The notes beneath the pieces were generated by a model that was not told where the DNA came from, ran no database searches, and saw only the letters and a list, made by a program, of their open reading frames with translations. Below, piece after piece: positions 16,551 through 25,660 of a DNA stretch of 64,000 nt (the first letter of the stretch is position 1; every line of letters begins with the position of its first letter). Made by a program: the position numbers and the translations under genes. The DNA lies in NCBI GenBank assembly GCA_907163375.1, contig CAJQUW010005569.1:186001-250000 (forward strand), given 5' to 3'. The DNA comes from Prostheceraeus crozeri. Taxonomy: Eukaryota; Platyhelminthes; Polycladida; Euryleptidae.

Positions 16551-17948
16551 ATGTCGTTTTATCATATTTTGCTTAGCAATGCGGCTACAAAGAGATTTGC
16601 TAGTAATCGAGCCGCACTCTTTTCTACTCCCATTGATCATGTACAACAGCTAAATGGAAATTGGGAAGTGGGTGTCACTCAACTTGTTTATAGCAACTGT
16701 GTCTATACTTTTGATCATGAGGTGATGACTATTAATATGAGACGTACAGCTGCTTATCAATGTGAAAAGGGGTGCCGAGTATACATTCCACAGTGGCCAA
16801 AGAAAGATCTCTTATCATGTAAAAAGTTTATATATGATTTCTTGAATAAAGCGAGTAAACATATTGTCCAATTTACTCCGCACAATGATGATTATAATTA
16901 TGTACATCATGTAGTTGAGAAAGATTGGATTGTTGGTTTAAGTCCAAGTTTAAGAAATGATTTAGGTTACCTCGCTAGCGCCTTAACAAGCTATGATAAT
17001 TTTAACGTTAATTACCACATAAGTGGTCATAAACAGTTAATATATCGAAAGGAAGCTTATTATGTAGATCTTATTCCAAAAAATGAGAAGACGTTGGTGA
17101 AGAAGATTGTGATTAAGCCAAGAAAGACAAACATGACTCCTGAAACATTATTGAAGAAATTTAATTATCTCCTTCGAGTTGATGGCAAACAAGTGGCAAC
17201 ATTGACTTATATCAAATCATCTAATCATATTGCAATAAGCAAATTAAATGATGATGATCTAGTATTAGTTTGTTCAAAAGATTTTCATCAGTTCTTACGA
17301 CATCGTTCTGCAGCTGTTCATGGAAAATCTGCTATGCAACATTTACCATGTGAAAGGTCAAATCAATTTGATACAGAATGGAGCGTATCTTTATACAGAA
17401 AGTGTGTAGAGCCTTTCGGTGGTATCTTACATGAAACAAGAGTGTTGATGCCTCGCATTATTACTTCGGTTAAATTGGTTGTAGATTATTTAAATGAAGT
17501 GATTAATGAGCAACATATTTCATTTTCTGAAAAAGAAGGTACTTTGTCTCTCACTATAAGTGGAAAAGGTATTGAACTAATTATGGATAAAACTCTAATG
17601 GACATTTTGGGTTTTGATCAAAATATCTTTAAAAGTGGTACTGTAACCAAAGCTAGCGCAGACATGTCGCTATCGCGTCGTATTAACTATTTTCAGATAT
17701 ATTCCAATATTGGTGAAGATGTACGTGTGGGAGATGTTGAAGCTCCATTGCTAGCAATGATACCATACCAGCCAAAAAGCTGCAGTATTTTATCTGAGCA
17801 TACTTTCAAGAAAGTGTATTATACAAAGCTGAAATCAAACTACATCCCACAAATTGATATTGCCATTAATGACGATGCTGGTGCGTTGATTCCTTTTCAT
17901 AAAGATGCTGTGACAAGTATCACACTCCATTTCCGAATGAAGAGTTAA
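16551..17948 (+). CDS. Surface/minor capsid-type protein A with three internal repeats
   Basis: From the ATG at 16,551 (MSFYHILLSNAATKRFASNR) there are 465 residues. The N terminus has the motif QLNGNWEVGVTQLVYSN, which is the G-x-WEVGL signature of a large Polinton protein family I take to be minor capsid or penton-type. Three similar modules follow: around 80-145, 190-255 and 300-370, each with a helix (FIYDFLNKA, LLKKFNYLL, VVDYLNEVI) then strands and an LxxxLGF-like end. The C terminus has MIPYQPKSCSILSEH and IDIAINDDAGALIPF, as in the shorter family member at 54,747. It is a tandem paralogue of the next gene. The frame looks whole. Confidence 0.6.
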   Translation: MSFYHILLSNAATKRFASNRAALFSTPIDHVQQLNGNWEVGVTQLVYSNCVYTFDHEVMTINMRRTAAYQCEKGCRVYIPQWPKKDLLSCKKFIYDFLNKASKHIVQFTPHNDDYNYVHHVVEKDWIVGLSPSLRNDLGYLASALTSYDNFNVNYHISGHKQLIYRKEAYYVDLIPKNEKTLVKKIVIKPRKTNMTPETLLKKFNYLLRVDGKQVATLTYIKSSNHIAISKLNDDDLVLVCSKDFHQFLRHRSAAVHGKSAMQHLPCERSNQFDTEWSVSLYRKCVEPFGGILHETRVLMPRIITSVKLVVDYLNEVINEQHISFSEKEGTLSLTISGKGIELIMDKTLMDILGFDQNIFKSGTVTKASADMSLSRRINYFQIYSNIGEDVRVGDVEAPLLAMIPYQPKSCSILSEHTFKKVYYTKLKSNYIPQIDIAINDDAGALIPFHKDAVTSITLHFRMKS

Positions 17949-17987
17949 TGCAAACGTATGCTAATATATTTTTCCAATGTAAATAAT

Positions 17988-19508
17988 ATGGAAAGTGAAA
18001 ATAAGGACTCGTTTCTAATCTACTTGCCCAGTAATGCTTCTATGAATAAATTTCCCAAAAATAAACCATCAGACTATCGAGTAGAATTAAATCGGCCACT
18101 GCATTTAGAAGGTGAATGGGAGGTTGGCGTTTCTAGTATTTGCTATGATAGCAATATTCAGAATGTGAATGATTTGGAAGAAATGATATTGACTCCTCGC
18201 ACCCATGATGGAATAACGATGAATAATGCATTTCAGTTCCCATACAATTTAACATCAGATGGAAAGTGGAACTATGAATGGATTCAGATAAAATCAGATT
18301 CTTATGAACCATTTGGGAATGAGAAAATTATTAAGGCATTCAACAGTGGTAATACTTCCATCATGAAGAATAAAAATCAGAAAGCTTATGAGTTTACTAT
18401 CTATCGTTGGAGTGGGAGACAGTTCCTCCGCTTTCATTCTTTTACTAAAGGTCTTACGCTGAGGTTGGATAGTGAATTCTATCCACATCTTGGTTTTGGT
18501 CATGGACTACATCTAACGTCAATTGCTACTGCAAATGTTAAAAAAGTTTATTCAAATCGAATCAACAAATTTCATTATAGATTTAAAATATTTGATGAAG
18601 ATGTTGTAGAATGTGAAGAACGCATCATTTTGAAAAAGCGTGGTGTTCAACCTTTATCACTTATTGAGTTAGTAAAACGATGGAATGAGACTGTGGATAA
18701 GAAGTATGGAGAGAAAATTATGGCGAACAAAAATATGTTGGTTATTCAGAAATATAATGACAAACTTACAGTTTATTTCTCTCCAACCTTGCGTCATTTT
18801 GTAAGACATTATACACCTATTATTGGAAGCGGTGTGGTGTATGCTTCTCATGAATATCACACTAAAGCTGATTCAGTTAATGATGAATGGTGGGTGGACA
18901 TCTATGGCGATCGCATCAAGAAAATTTACCAGTCTTATGAAGAATCTAAAGTTGCTATCAATATAATGCCGCGTCTATATCATACAGTTGAAAGCTTCAT
19001 TCATGTAGTAAATCCTTATATACAACAGAAGTTGAAGCATGTGATGAAAATTAAATATGATGTAAAGACACACCACATTTCGTTTTCAATTGAAAATCAA
19101 CGCGTTGTTCTGAGACTGGGTGATGACATTCAATGTCAATTGAGTAAAAATTTGAAAAAACTCTTTGGTTTTTCAATGCTACAAACAGTGTTTGCTGCTG
19201 CGCATACGATTGGTATAGAAACACCAATGACACTTGATAAACATGAACAGCACCTTTACATTCAAAGTGATTTGATTCTACCTATTTCTGTTGGTGAGAA
19301 AAAAGAATACATTTTACGTGATTTCATTCATGATAAAGACGCTTCATATGGAATAGTCGAGAAGATGTTTGAATCTATTTTCTATCATCCCGTCGTCAAA
19401 CAAACTATACCCTCTATTGCTATCAAAATTACCAATGGTTTACAAGAGTGCATCCATGTGAAAGATACTAAATCCCTCGTAACTTTAGTGTTTCGGAAAA
19501 CAAAGTGA
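17988..19508 (+). CDS. Surface/minor capsid-type protein B, paralogue of protein A
   Basis: The ATG at 17,988 (MESENKDSFLIYLPSNASMN) is preferred; an in-frame ATG at 17,958 would add ten residues. The motif LEGEWEVGVSSICYDSN matches protein A. Again three modules are visible, ending FYPHLGFGH, LRHFVRHYT and LKKLFGFSM. Length is about 506 residues. Two copies in tandem suggest either two surface components or a structural heteromer, such as penton-like vertices with different partners. Function is inferred from the family. An ATGCAAAC motif overlaps the stop of protein A. Confidence 0.6.
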   Translation: MESENKDSFLIYLPSNASMNKFPKNKPSDYRVELNRPLHLEGEWEVGVSSICYDSNIQNVNDLEEMILTPRTHDGITMNNAFQFPYNLTSDGKWNYEWIQIKSDSYEPFGNEKIIKAFNSGNTSIMKNKNQKAYEFTIYRWSGRQFLRFHSFTKGLTLRLDSEFYPHLGFGHGLHLTSIATANVKKVYSNRINKFHYRFKIFDEDVVECEERIILKKRGVQPLSLIELVKRWNETVDKKYGEKIMANKNMLVIQKYNDKLTVYFSPTLRHFVRHYTPIIGSGVVYASHEYHTKADSVNDEWWVDIYGDRIKKIYQSYEESKVAINIMPRLYHTVESFIHVVNPYIQQKLKHVMKIKYDVKTHHISFSIENQRVVLRLGDDIQCQLSKNLKKLFGFSMLQTVFAAAHTIGIETPMTLDKHEQHLYIQSDLILPISVGEKKEYILRDFIHDKDASYGIVEKMFESIFYHPVVKQTIPSIAIKITNGLQECIHVKDTKSLVTLVFRKTK

Positions 19509-19521
19509 AGTCATTGTGATA

Positions 19522-19540
19522 TGTTTATTGAAATAAAAAT
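19522..19540. terminator. Bidirectional poly(A) signal pair
   Basis: TTTATTGAAATAAA gives AATAAA on both strands between the stop of protein B and the stop of the minus-strand polymerase. It marks a shared convergent 3' end. The 150 bp to the polymerase stop hold nothing else recognisable. Confidence 0.6.
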
Positions 19541-19687
19541 ATGTATATGAAAAAGTCTTTTCACAGATATAGGGGGAATGAGCTAACTGTAGGCATATAT
19601 TCACAAAGAAGAAACGATCTCATGCGATACATAAAACAACCATGTATATCTACAAAAAGCAACATCAAAATACTGAGTTAAAGTTGA

Positions 19688-22600
19688 TTATGTCAATACA
19701 TCTCCTGAATGTGGTAGCGTGAGTTTTATTCTTTTGGATGGTGGTATGTTTGTGTCAGGATGTCCATGTGGAAGAGATGTGTTATGTCCTATCCAACACC
19801 TCTTATCCTCCCATGCTGAAAGTGCTCGTTTCTTGAACGTGTACGTTTTCACAGTATGAACTTGAGATTTTAAGATTGTCATATTGACAAACGTTATATT
19901 TTTATTTTTATAGGCCTTCTTATAGGAGCGATGTTTCATTTTATGAACAATGGATTTTGATATACCTTTAGCACGCTTAATACTATCTGCACATTCTTTT
20001 AATTTCATGGAATACATTTTAGGACGGAGGAGAATCATTTCATCTATTTCCTTTCCTGCTGTTTCATCCTTAAAACAACCAAGTTTGGCTTTATTCTGTA
20101 TGGAATAGAGTGGATGAGTGGGATTGTAGTTAGATGTGTCGAAATATTTTTCTAATGACTTGCCTACTTCATTAAAATTTAAATCTTTTTGAGTGGTAAT
20201 TCCTAAAAAGAAACTATCTGTATCACCACCCAGCAAGCGAACCTCTTTTACGAGAGGGCATGGTTTTAATATTTTGTAGAAGAGTTGATACATTTCAAGC
20301 TTGGAATAATCTAAAACGGCTTGCCCAATATAGATGGGTTTGCACAACTCAACTTCTGATTTTATCATTTTAACACCTACAAGATCCTCATCGATGATGT
20401 CTCTATCAATGAAAAGAGGTGATGAGGTCAATTTGTGATATTTTTGTTCATCAACGACTAGTTTGTAGTTCATACGTTTTCTAACATCCTCCATGGTCTT
20501 TCCGAAAAGACTGTTATTCTTATATTTATAAAAATCCTTTTCAAAATTATTTTGGGCGAGTGCACGTTTTTGACTGTTACTATCTATGTAGGGTTTGAGG
20601 AAGGCTTTCTGTCTAAATTTGATAATGCGGTGAACTGACTTTAGAAGCATGCCCATTTCTAAATAGAATTTTAGTATGCAGAAGTGTACGAGATAATTTT
20701 TCTTATCATATTGGGTGAGTAAAAGTTTGCGGCATGGTTTGTACCTTGGCTGTCCACACTCTGTTAAGTTATTATGAAATTGTGACATGAATGGTGAAAA
20801 CATATCTTCAGTCACTTCACCAGATTCAGGTGCGAGTGGGAAATCAGCAGTTTTATTTTTAATGCTATTTGGATAAATCAAATCCACTTCAAAATAATAT
20901 CCCCAATCACCTTCATCTGGAATCTTCAGTATGTTTGAAGGGTTGGAGTAATACTCAAGCTCATCTTGATTTAACCAACTAAACTCGGAATGAGGTAGTG
21001 GTTTAGACAGTGAACTGCCATATAAATTATTTTGGTCATAGTACTTTAGGTGGATATGATCATCACCTACTGTTTCAGATTTTATATGATGTTTATTTAC
21101 AAATGTGAGACCACCGCGTATTCCGCGCTCAAATATATTATACATCTCCGGGTCTTGTAAGAGATGAATGGTCTCACCAGTCATTTTAAAGGCTGATTTA
21201 AAGGACGTGGCTGGTAGACTGACAAAGTGGACAGGATCTAATTTGTCTTCTTCTAATGCCACTCGTCGAAATTCCTGAAAGACATCAGCCAGCAAAATGA
21301 CATCTAATTCTAAGTAAGCGATCATATAATCGCCAAACGTTTTACATTCAAATTTTAACCATGCCTCTTGAGCATGTTCATAATCTTCTACTGGACAATC
21401 TTCACCCGTCAAATCGTTTTGGAATTTGTCAATGGAAGGAAGGGTTGTTTCATTTAGTTTAGACATTGAGCTAAAATACGCATAAGGAAAGACTCCTTTG
21501 CGAGTGATTATTTCATCCGTTAAGTTTGGATAGTGTTTCTTCAAAGTTTGACTATGGGGAAGAAACTTGAGATTACGAACGAGAGAAGCTAGTGACGCTG
21601 ACATGAATTGGAATGAATCTAAAAATTTTATTTCGAAGAAGACTGTCTTATTTTCTTTAGTTTTATCTACTGGTACTTTTGCTGTCATTGCCATGAATTT
21701 TTCTCTCGTTTGTGCTATTGCATTAAACTGCCACGATATCATCTGGCTCAACCCTCCTTTTATGAGCATATGACTGTCATAGCCCTTAAAGTTATGAAAA
21801 ATGACGGGTAGTGCACGACGTCTCAACCTAAGTGAAAAGTTACATTTGGAGCAGAGTGCGTTTCTAAATTTACCAGTGATGTGATCATGATCACGCACTT
21901 TCTTAATTTTATCGTCATCAAACGTTTTATGACATTTAGGACAGGATGTGCAACTTTCAAATTTTTGTTTGTCTTCATCTGACATATGTAGTGACTTACG
22001 CTGCAATTGGGAATCATATGATTGTTGAAATTTAGCAGCTTTATCGAGAAATTCTAGAAATTTTGAAATGCAATCTTCACCTTGCCAAGTATGCATTTTG
22101 TTTTGTCTATTCCTAAAGTGGTCATGCCATACTTCATAGCAGGATATGGCTGCTGGCTTGTGGATGATATCATCAATGTAGCATTCTATGTCTGCGTAAA
22201 TGACACGCAGGGGACTTAATTCGTCACCATTATCCCTATGTGAAAATATTTTATCTTTGGGCATGCGTTCCATTTGTAATTTACCTCGCGTGCACCATTC
22301 ATAGTGAGTTTCAAATTTATCTTTACTCCAAAAGGAGCGGATGCAGCGGTCGCATACAAAATGTTCACCTCTTTTAGAGTGCCCCAAGTGAGTGTACAAG
22401 CGAGAGATTTTGGGAATACCACAGCAGTGCCATTCCTCGCTATCATCTTGTTTTACTAATAAGAGGTTGACTACACGTTCATAACAAGTTGAACGTGAAT
22501 TATAGCGGGCACCCTTCAACCCCTTCTCCCACACGTGAACGACAATTTTAATCTTATTATGTTTTTCGAACGTTTCTACATCTTTGATTTTCATGTTGTT

Positions 22601-23140
22601 ACTATCACAACCTTCAAAGTCTAGTTCATCCTCCCACTGTCTATAGCTATAGGTATGATTTCGATTCGCGTTGATATCATTATAGTGAAGGATGGATAGG
22701 ACTGCATATTTGAAACACTGTGATTTACAATCGACATTGATGACAGCTTTCTTATTATATAACGTTTTTGGTAGTTTAAATGTACCTCGAGCTGCATGAC
22801 TTTCTAATAGTGAAATTTTGAATATGGCTGAGTCCACACCATCAAAAATGAGAGCGCTGTCGCGTTGATTGAATTTATCTACATTTGATTTTAAACATTG
22901 AATGTGAAAATTTAGCCAAGACTCGCAGTCTACAACTTCGGTTGCGGAAGAGGAAGGAACATGAAACTGTATTCTCTCCGTCACTTGACCCGTTTGAAAA
23001 TCTATCTTAATATATTTTAGTTTAAGGTAGATGAGCGCCTTCATTCTAAAATTGTCTAAATTGTTGAAGAGCGCTTCGATAATGTTTGAATTTTGAAGGA
23101 GCCACTCAGGAAAATCTACTATTTGAGTATTGGACTCCAT
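19688..23140 (-). CDS. Protein-primed DNA polymerase B
   Basis: This 1,150-residue protein is the typical size for Polinton PolB. In order: a zinc finger (CDRCIRSFWSKDKFETHYEWC region), exonuclease motif I (VIYADIECYID), a CxxC and RDHDHITGKFRNALC cluster, HNFKGYDSHMLIKG, IAYLELDVILLADVFQEFRR (exonuclease III), motif A (KYYDQNNLYGSSLS), motif B (KYKNNSLFGKTMEDVRKRM) and motif C (LGGDTDSFFLG). It replicates the element from its ends using a protein primer. The ATG at 23,140 is the first in this frame after the upstream zinc-finger frame. The frame looks whole. Confidence 0.95.
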   Translation of the reverse strand: MESNTQIVDFPEWLLQNSNIIEALFNNLDNFRMKALIYLKLKYIKIDFQTGQVTERIQFHVPSSSATEVVDCESWLNFHIQCLKSNVDKFNQRDSALIFDGVDSAIFKISLLESHAARGTFKLPKTLYNKKAVINVDCKSQCFKYAVLSILHYNDINANRNHTYSYRQWEDELDFEGCDSNNMKIKDVETFEKHNKIKIVVHVWEKGLKGARYNSRSTCYERVVNLLLVKQDDSEEWHCCGIPKISRLYTHLGHSKRGEHFVCDRCIRSFWSKDKFETHYEWCTRGKLQMERMPKDKIFSHRDNGDELSPLRVIYADIECYIDDIIHKPAAISCYEVWHDHFRNRQNKMHTWQGEDCISKFLEFLDKAAKFQQSYDSQLQRKSLHMSDEDKQKFESCTSCPKCHKTFDDDKIKKVRDHDHITGKFRNALCSKCNFSLRLRRRALPVIFHNFKGYDSHMLIKGGLSQMISWQFNAIAQTREKFMAMTAKVPVDKTKENKTVFFEIKFLDSFQFMSASLASLVRNLKFLPHSQTLKKHYPNLTDEIITRKGVFPYAYFSSMSKLNETTLPSIDKFQNDLTGEDCPVEDYEHAQEAWLKFECKTFGDYMIAYLELDVILLADVFQEFRRVALEEDKLDPVHFVSLPATSFKSAFKMTGETIHLLQDPEMYNIFERGIRGGLTFVNKHHIKSETVGDDHIHLKYYDQNNLYGSSLSKPLPHSEFSWLNQDELEYYSNPSNILKIPDEGDWGYYFEVDLIYPNSIKNKTADFPLAPESGEVTEDMFSPFMSQFHNNLTECGQPRYKPCRKLLLTQYDKKNYLVHFCILKFYLEMGMLLKSVHRIIKFRQKAFLKPYIDSNSQKRALAQNNFEKDFYKYKNNSLFGKTMEDVRKRMNYKLVVDEQKYHKLTSSPLFIDRDIIDEDLVGVKMIKSEVELCKPIYIGQAVLDYSKLEMYQLFYKILKPCPLVKEVRLLGGDTDSFFLGITTQKDLNFNEVGKSLEKYFDTSNYNPTHPLYSIQNKAKLGCFKDETAGKEIDEMILLRPKMYSMKLKECADSIKRAKGISKSIVHKMKHRSYKKAYKNKNITFVNMTILKSQVHTVKTYTFKKRALSAWEDKRCWIGHNTSLPHGHPDTNIPPSKRIKLTLPHSGDVLT

Positions 23141-23248
23141 GCAGTAGTCGCGTACTAAATTATTATGTGAAACATTAATGAGGGAGATGGTAGAGGTACC
23201 GTTGGTGTAGTGATCATTTGCATGCGTGTGTTGAAGTCTGTGCGAAGA

Positions 23249-23506
23249 TCACTGAAAGTGACTATCAAAAGAAAGAGGGCACAAATCGCAAGGAAAGGAG
23301 ATGTCATCGTCAGAATCAACTTCACCTCCGGAGATTGACGCCGCTTTGCGTTGACACACACGTTGTTTGATGTGTCGAAGGAGACTGTGCTTCCTTGTAA
23401 ACATATGTCCGCAGTCGGCACATTCCCACTCGTTGCCTTGTCGCGAGAGTCCTGAGCTGGAACTCACATCACCTGAAAGAGAAATCATTCTTTCATCTCT
23501 GTTCAA
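23249..23506 (-). CDS. C2H2 zinc-finger segment upstream of PolB
   Basis: The minus frame has NEWECADCGHMFTRKHSLL, then RHIKQRVCQRK, an acidic linker, and FPCDLCPLSF. The first is a C-x2-C-x12-H-x5-C finger; the second begins another. It is preceded by a splice-acceptor-like TTTCTCTTTCAG around 23,488 and upstream leader exons (see 23,515-23,662). Zinc fingers at the N terminus of Polinton polymerases are common, so this probably belongs to the polymerase locus rather than being an independent gene. I do not attempt to assemble it. Confidence 0.55.
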   Translation of the reverse strand: MNRDERMISLSGDVSSSSGLSRQGNEWECADCGHMFTRKHSLLRHIKQRVCQRKAASISGGEVDSDDDISFPCDLCPLSFDSHFQ

Positions 23507-23514
23507 GTCTCAGT

Positions 23515-23662
23515 GTATTGTTACAACCTACCTTGACTCAACAACTCTAAACTTTCCTCGAGAAGGGAGGGTGTTGGTGATGAAGTTGATGCCTGAAATT
23601 GAGGAAGATGCTATTAGCCACACGTTTGAGGGAGATGAGTGAAGAAATTTTCAACTTACCAT
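23515..23662 (-). other. Leader exons and 67-bp intron at polymerase end
   Basis: On the minus strand ATG (23,662-23,660) is followed at once by GTAAGT; the intron ends TCAATTTCAG at 23,593, giving 67 bp. The next exon starts GCATCAACTTCATC and closes near a GTAGGT donor at about 23,530. This mirrors the left-end leader at 7,652-7,721 in order, length and sequence (both introns share CTCCCT, AACGT and a TTTCAG end). Confidence 0.7.
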
Positions 23663-23939
23663 TTCAACGAAATTATGTTTAAGCTTGATACTTCAACAAG
23701 ATAGAGACTTCACTCAAATAATACGTCTCAAATTTGGAATTCACTTGTACGCTTCAAATAATAACAGAATTCGCTAGACAACAGTTCACTTATGCGTCTC
23801 AAAGACAGAGTGAAATGACACGAATGTCACTTTGCATATATACTTTCATATTCATCATTCATTGGCTGTTCATTCTGATTGGTTGCTTGTTGATACTTAA
23901 GAATTAGAAAACATTTCAAAGTTATTATTCACAGTCAAC
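23663..23939. promoter_or_regulatory. Divergent promoter at the right end of the gene block
   Basis: On the minus strand two CCAAT boxes (plus-strand ATTGG at 23,861 and 23,878, 17 bp apart) precede AGTATATATGC near 23,842. Spacing is almost identical to the left-end promoter. The plus-strand gene at 23,940 diverges from the same region. Confidence 0.65.
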
Positions 23940-24335
23940 ATGACAAGCCCTCCGACAACACCAAACACAAAATTCTCTTCTCCATCCTCAACACCAAACG
24001 CTCCAACGAAGGTAGAGAAGGTGTTATTACCAGCGGACAACGAAGAGAGTGTATGTGAGAAGGAGTGTCCCGACTTAACAGGCGTGAGGTGGAAGTATCT
24101 CCAGTACGATACTGACGATGTGATGGAGATCACCAGCACGAAATTCCTCCACCAATTATGGGAGTGGTACACCCCTAACTCCCAGCCACGAACTATGGAG
24201 GAGTGGGAGTATATTGACAAAGTGAGGCTCGCAGTGGAAGAACGATTAAAGCAACTGAACTGTTTTTGTTATCTATGTGAAGCCAGACTCTGGGACGATA
24301 TTGACGATGAAGACCTTTTGAAATACATGCCATAA
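23940..24335 (+). CDS. Unrecognised small acidic protein
   Basis: From the ATG at 23,940 it has 131 residues. The first 35 are rich in serine, threonine and proline; the rest is helical and acidic, with VRWKYLQYDTDDVMEI, LHQLWEWYTPNSQPRTMEEW and LNCFCYLCEARLWDDIDDED. The tryptophan-rich core and CFCYLC pair are distinctive but I know no family for them. AATAAA overlaps the stop. Its divergent placement next to the polymerase promoter suggests an early or regulatory gene. Confidence 0.55.
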   Translation: MTSPPTTPNTKFSSPSSTPNAPTKVEKVLLPADNEESVCEKECPDLTGVRWKYLQYDTDDVMEITSTKFLHQLWEWYTPNSQPRTMEEWEYIDKVRLAVEERLKQLNCFCYLCEARLWDDIDDEDLLKYMP

Positions 24336-24348
24336 TAAATTTTTTATT
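24334..24348. terminator. Convergent poly(A) signals
   Basis: AATAAA at 24,334 serves the plus gene. TTTATT at about 24,343 gives AATAAA on the minus strand, suggesting that minus-strand transcripts from the 24.4-27.6 kb block end here. Confidence 0.45.
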
Positions 24349-24393
24349 TCATATTATCTTTGCTTTCATACTGACGTACTTGAACGGGGCTTC

Positions 24394-24796
24394 AGTGGAT
24401 GATTTAACCATGTATACATTTTCATTTGGAAATAGTAGCACGCTTAGTCTAACTTGTAAATCGTAAAACATTTCATATGGGCGATGATGATAGGTGAAAT
24501 AGTTTCAAATAAAATTAAGATAGCTTACACTTCTGATACAGGGATAGCAATCGACTGCGATCCATGTGTAAAGAGCTTGTTAGACTACGGATGGGCTTAA
24601 GTGGATGATTTAACCATGTATACTTTTTCATTTGGAAATAGTAGCACGCTTAGTCTAACTTGTAAATCTTAAAACATTTCATATGGACGATGATGGTAGA
24701 TGAAATAGTGTCAAATAAAATTAAAATAGCTTACACTTCTGATGCAGGGATAGCAATCGACTGCGATCCATGTGTAAAGAGCTTGTTAGACTACGG
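24394..24796. repeat. Two tandem copies of a 197-bp unit
   Basis: 24,394-24,590 and 24,600-24,796 are nearly identical, from AGTGGATGATTTAACCATGT to GAGCTTGTTAGACTACGG, with about a dozen substitutions and a 9-bp spacer. A short piece (CAGGGATAGCAATCGACTGC) reappears at 25,636-25,655. A plus-strand frame (KIKIAYTSD, GIAIDCDPCVKSLLDYG) is open in both copies, so the unit may once have been coding. Confidence 0.85.
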
Positions 24797-25137
24797 AAGA
24801 GAGAAGTGTGTTATGTTGCGTGTGGCGCGTGAGTGTCCTCCCATTTCATTCCATTCATCAATTCGTCTCATTGATAGAGACAGGTAGAACTCATGGTTCT
24901 CATAACGTATGCAATGGAAAGTTTTAGGCAACCTTCGACAGTTGGCTAAATGTCGCCCTGGCGCGAATGCATACTACGTTGAGACAGAGGCAATCACTTG
25001 CAAACATGACGCAGAGAGGTTTAACAAGATTGACCATTGCCGAATGTCCCTTGCGGTATACATAGCTACGGGTTTCACCGCCGCCCTTTACAGGAACGCC
25101 CGTCGAAAGGAAGTATTACACCGAACTTCATTTGCAA
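24797..25137 (+). other. Possible coding remnant upstream of the first 143-bp block
   Basis: A plus frame from about 24,909 reads RQLAKCRPGANAYYVETEA, KHDAERFNKIDHCRMSLAVY and GFTAALYRNARRKEVLHR and continues through the 143-bp block. It looks protein-like but matches no family I know. No promoter or ATG context is convincing, so it could be a fragment of a lost gene or antisense coincidence. Confidence 0.3.
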
Positions 25138-25280
25138 CGTTCAAGTTGACTGATAGCAGATTCAACTTAATGATAGTATTCGCCAGTCCGAAGACTGCCC
25201 AGGGCAAACCGCGAGGAGGTTCTATCATGTCTTGCCCCATGGTGGCCCTTAAGAGAGCCGATGGTTCGTTCTCGGGGGTG
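25138..25280. repeat. 143-bp shared block, copy 1
   Basis: Runs from GTTCAAGTTGACTGATAGC to GATGGTTCGTTCTCGGGGGT. Two further copies lie at 25,661-25,801 and 26,138-26,284 with only a few differences. Each copy sits just downstream (minus strand) of a different minus-strand gene. Confidence 0.9.
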
Positions 25281-25289
25281 TGAATTTGA

Positions 25290-25544
25290 CTATTGGCTGG
25301 AATAGTCAATGGGTATGACGGTTAGGTTGTCATAGACCCTATACCGCCAAGGTCGTACTGGTGCATCTGGCACCTTTCGGATGCGGGTGGTTTTAGGAGT
25401 CCACACCTCATCCGTCCAAACGATCCTCTTGATCTTCCCCTTCTTCTCATCCTCTTCATCCCACTCGTCGAGGATGACGAACTCGGGAATGGCGTTGTCT
25501 TCATCGATGAAGACGGGAATGTTGTCGGCAGATGTCGCTTCCAT
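25290..25544 (-). CDS. Small acidic protein, cassette gene 3
   Basis: From the ATG at 25,544, 84 residues: MEATSADNIPVFIDEDNAIP, ILDEWDEEDEKKGKIKRIVW and KVPDAPVRPWRYRVYDNLTV. No family recognised. A TATA box (CCTATATAAG on the minus strand, about 25,585-25,594) lies about 40 bp before the ATG. The stop falls just before the 143-bp block, so that block would be its 3' untranslated region. Confidence 0.5.
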   Translation of the reverse strand: MEATSADNIPVFIDEDNAIPEFVILDEWDEEDEKKGKIKRIVWTDEVWTPKTTRIRKVPDAPVRPWRYRVYDNLTVIPIDYSSQ

Positions 25545-25584
25545 CGTGACTTCAAATTGAATGAGAAGCGCTACAATCTTCTGG

Positions 25585-25594
25585 CTTATATAGG
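25585..25594 (-). promoter_or_regulatory. TATA box of cassette gene 3
   Basis: Minus-strand CCTATATAAG about 40 bp upstream of the ATG at 25,544. Confidence 0.5.
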
Positions 25595-25660
25595 GTTTTC
25601 AACAATGAATTGCTCAACAGCGAATCAGAATGCTTCAGGGATAGCAATCGACTGCATAAT

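Larger units (their letters stand above)
5980..24350 (+). mobile_element. Polinton/Maverick element 1 (coding part)
   Basis: The element has a terminal repeat starting AG, a retrovirus-type integrase, protein-primed DNA polymerase B, packaging ATPase, adenain-type protease, a capsid protein, basic core proteins and surface-type proteins, which together define a Polinton (adintovirus-like). Plus-strand genes run from 7,652 to 15,227 and 16,551 to 19,508; the TBP-like and PC4-like genes and the polymerase are on the minus strand. Most frames are open; I estimate two to four breaks. The right terminal repeat was not found, so the right border is uncertain (24.3-28.2 kb). The largely open frames suggest a fairly recent copy. 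Confidence 0.9.

Noticed and set aside
23155-23421. 88-residue minus-strand frame with a hydrophobic segment
   Set aside because: It overlaps the zinc-finger segment, which has clear C2H2 spacing, and it lacks other support.
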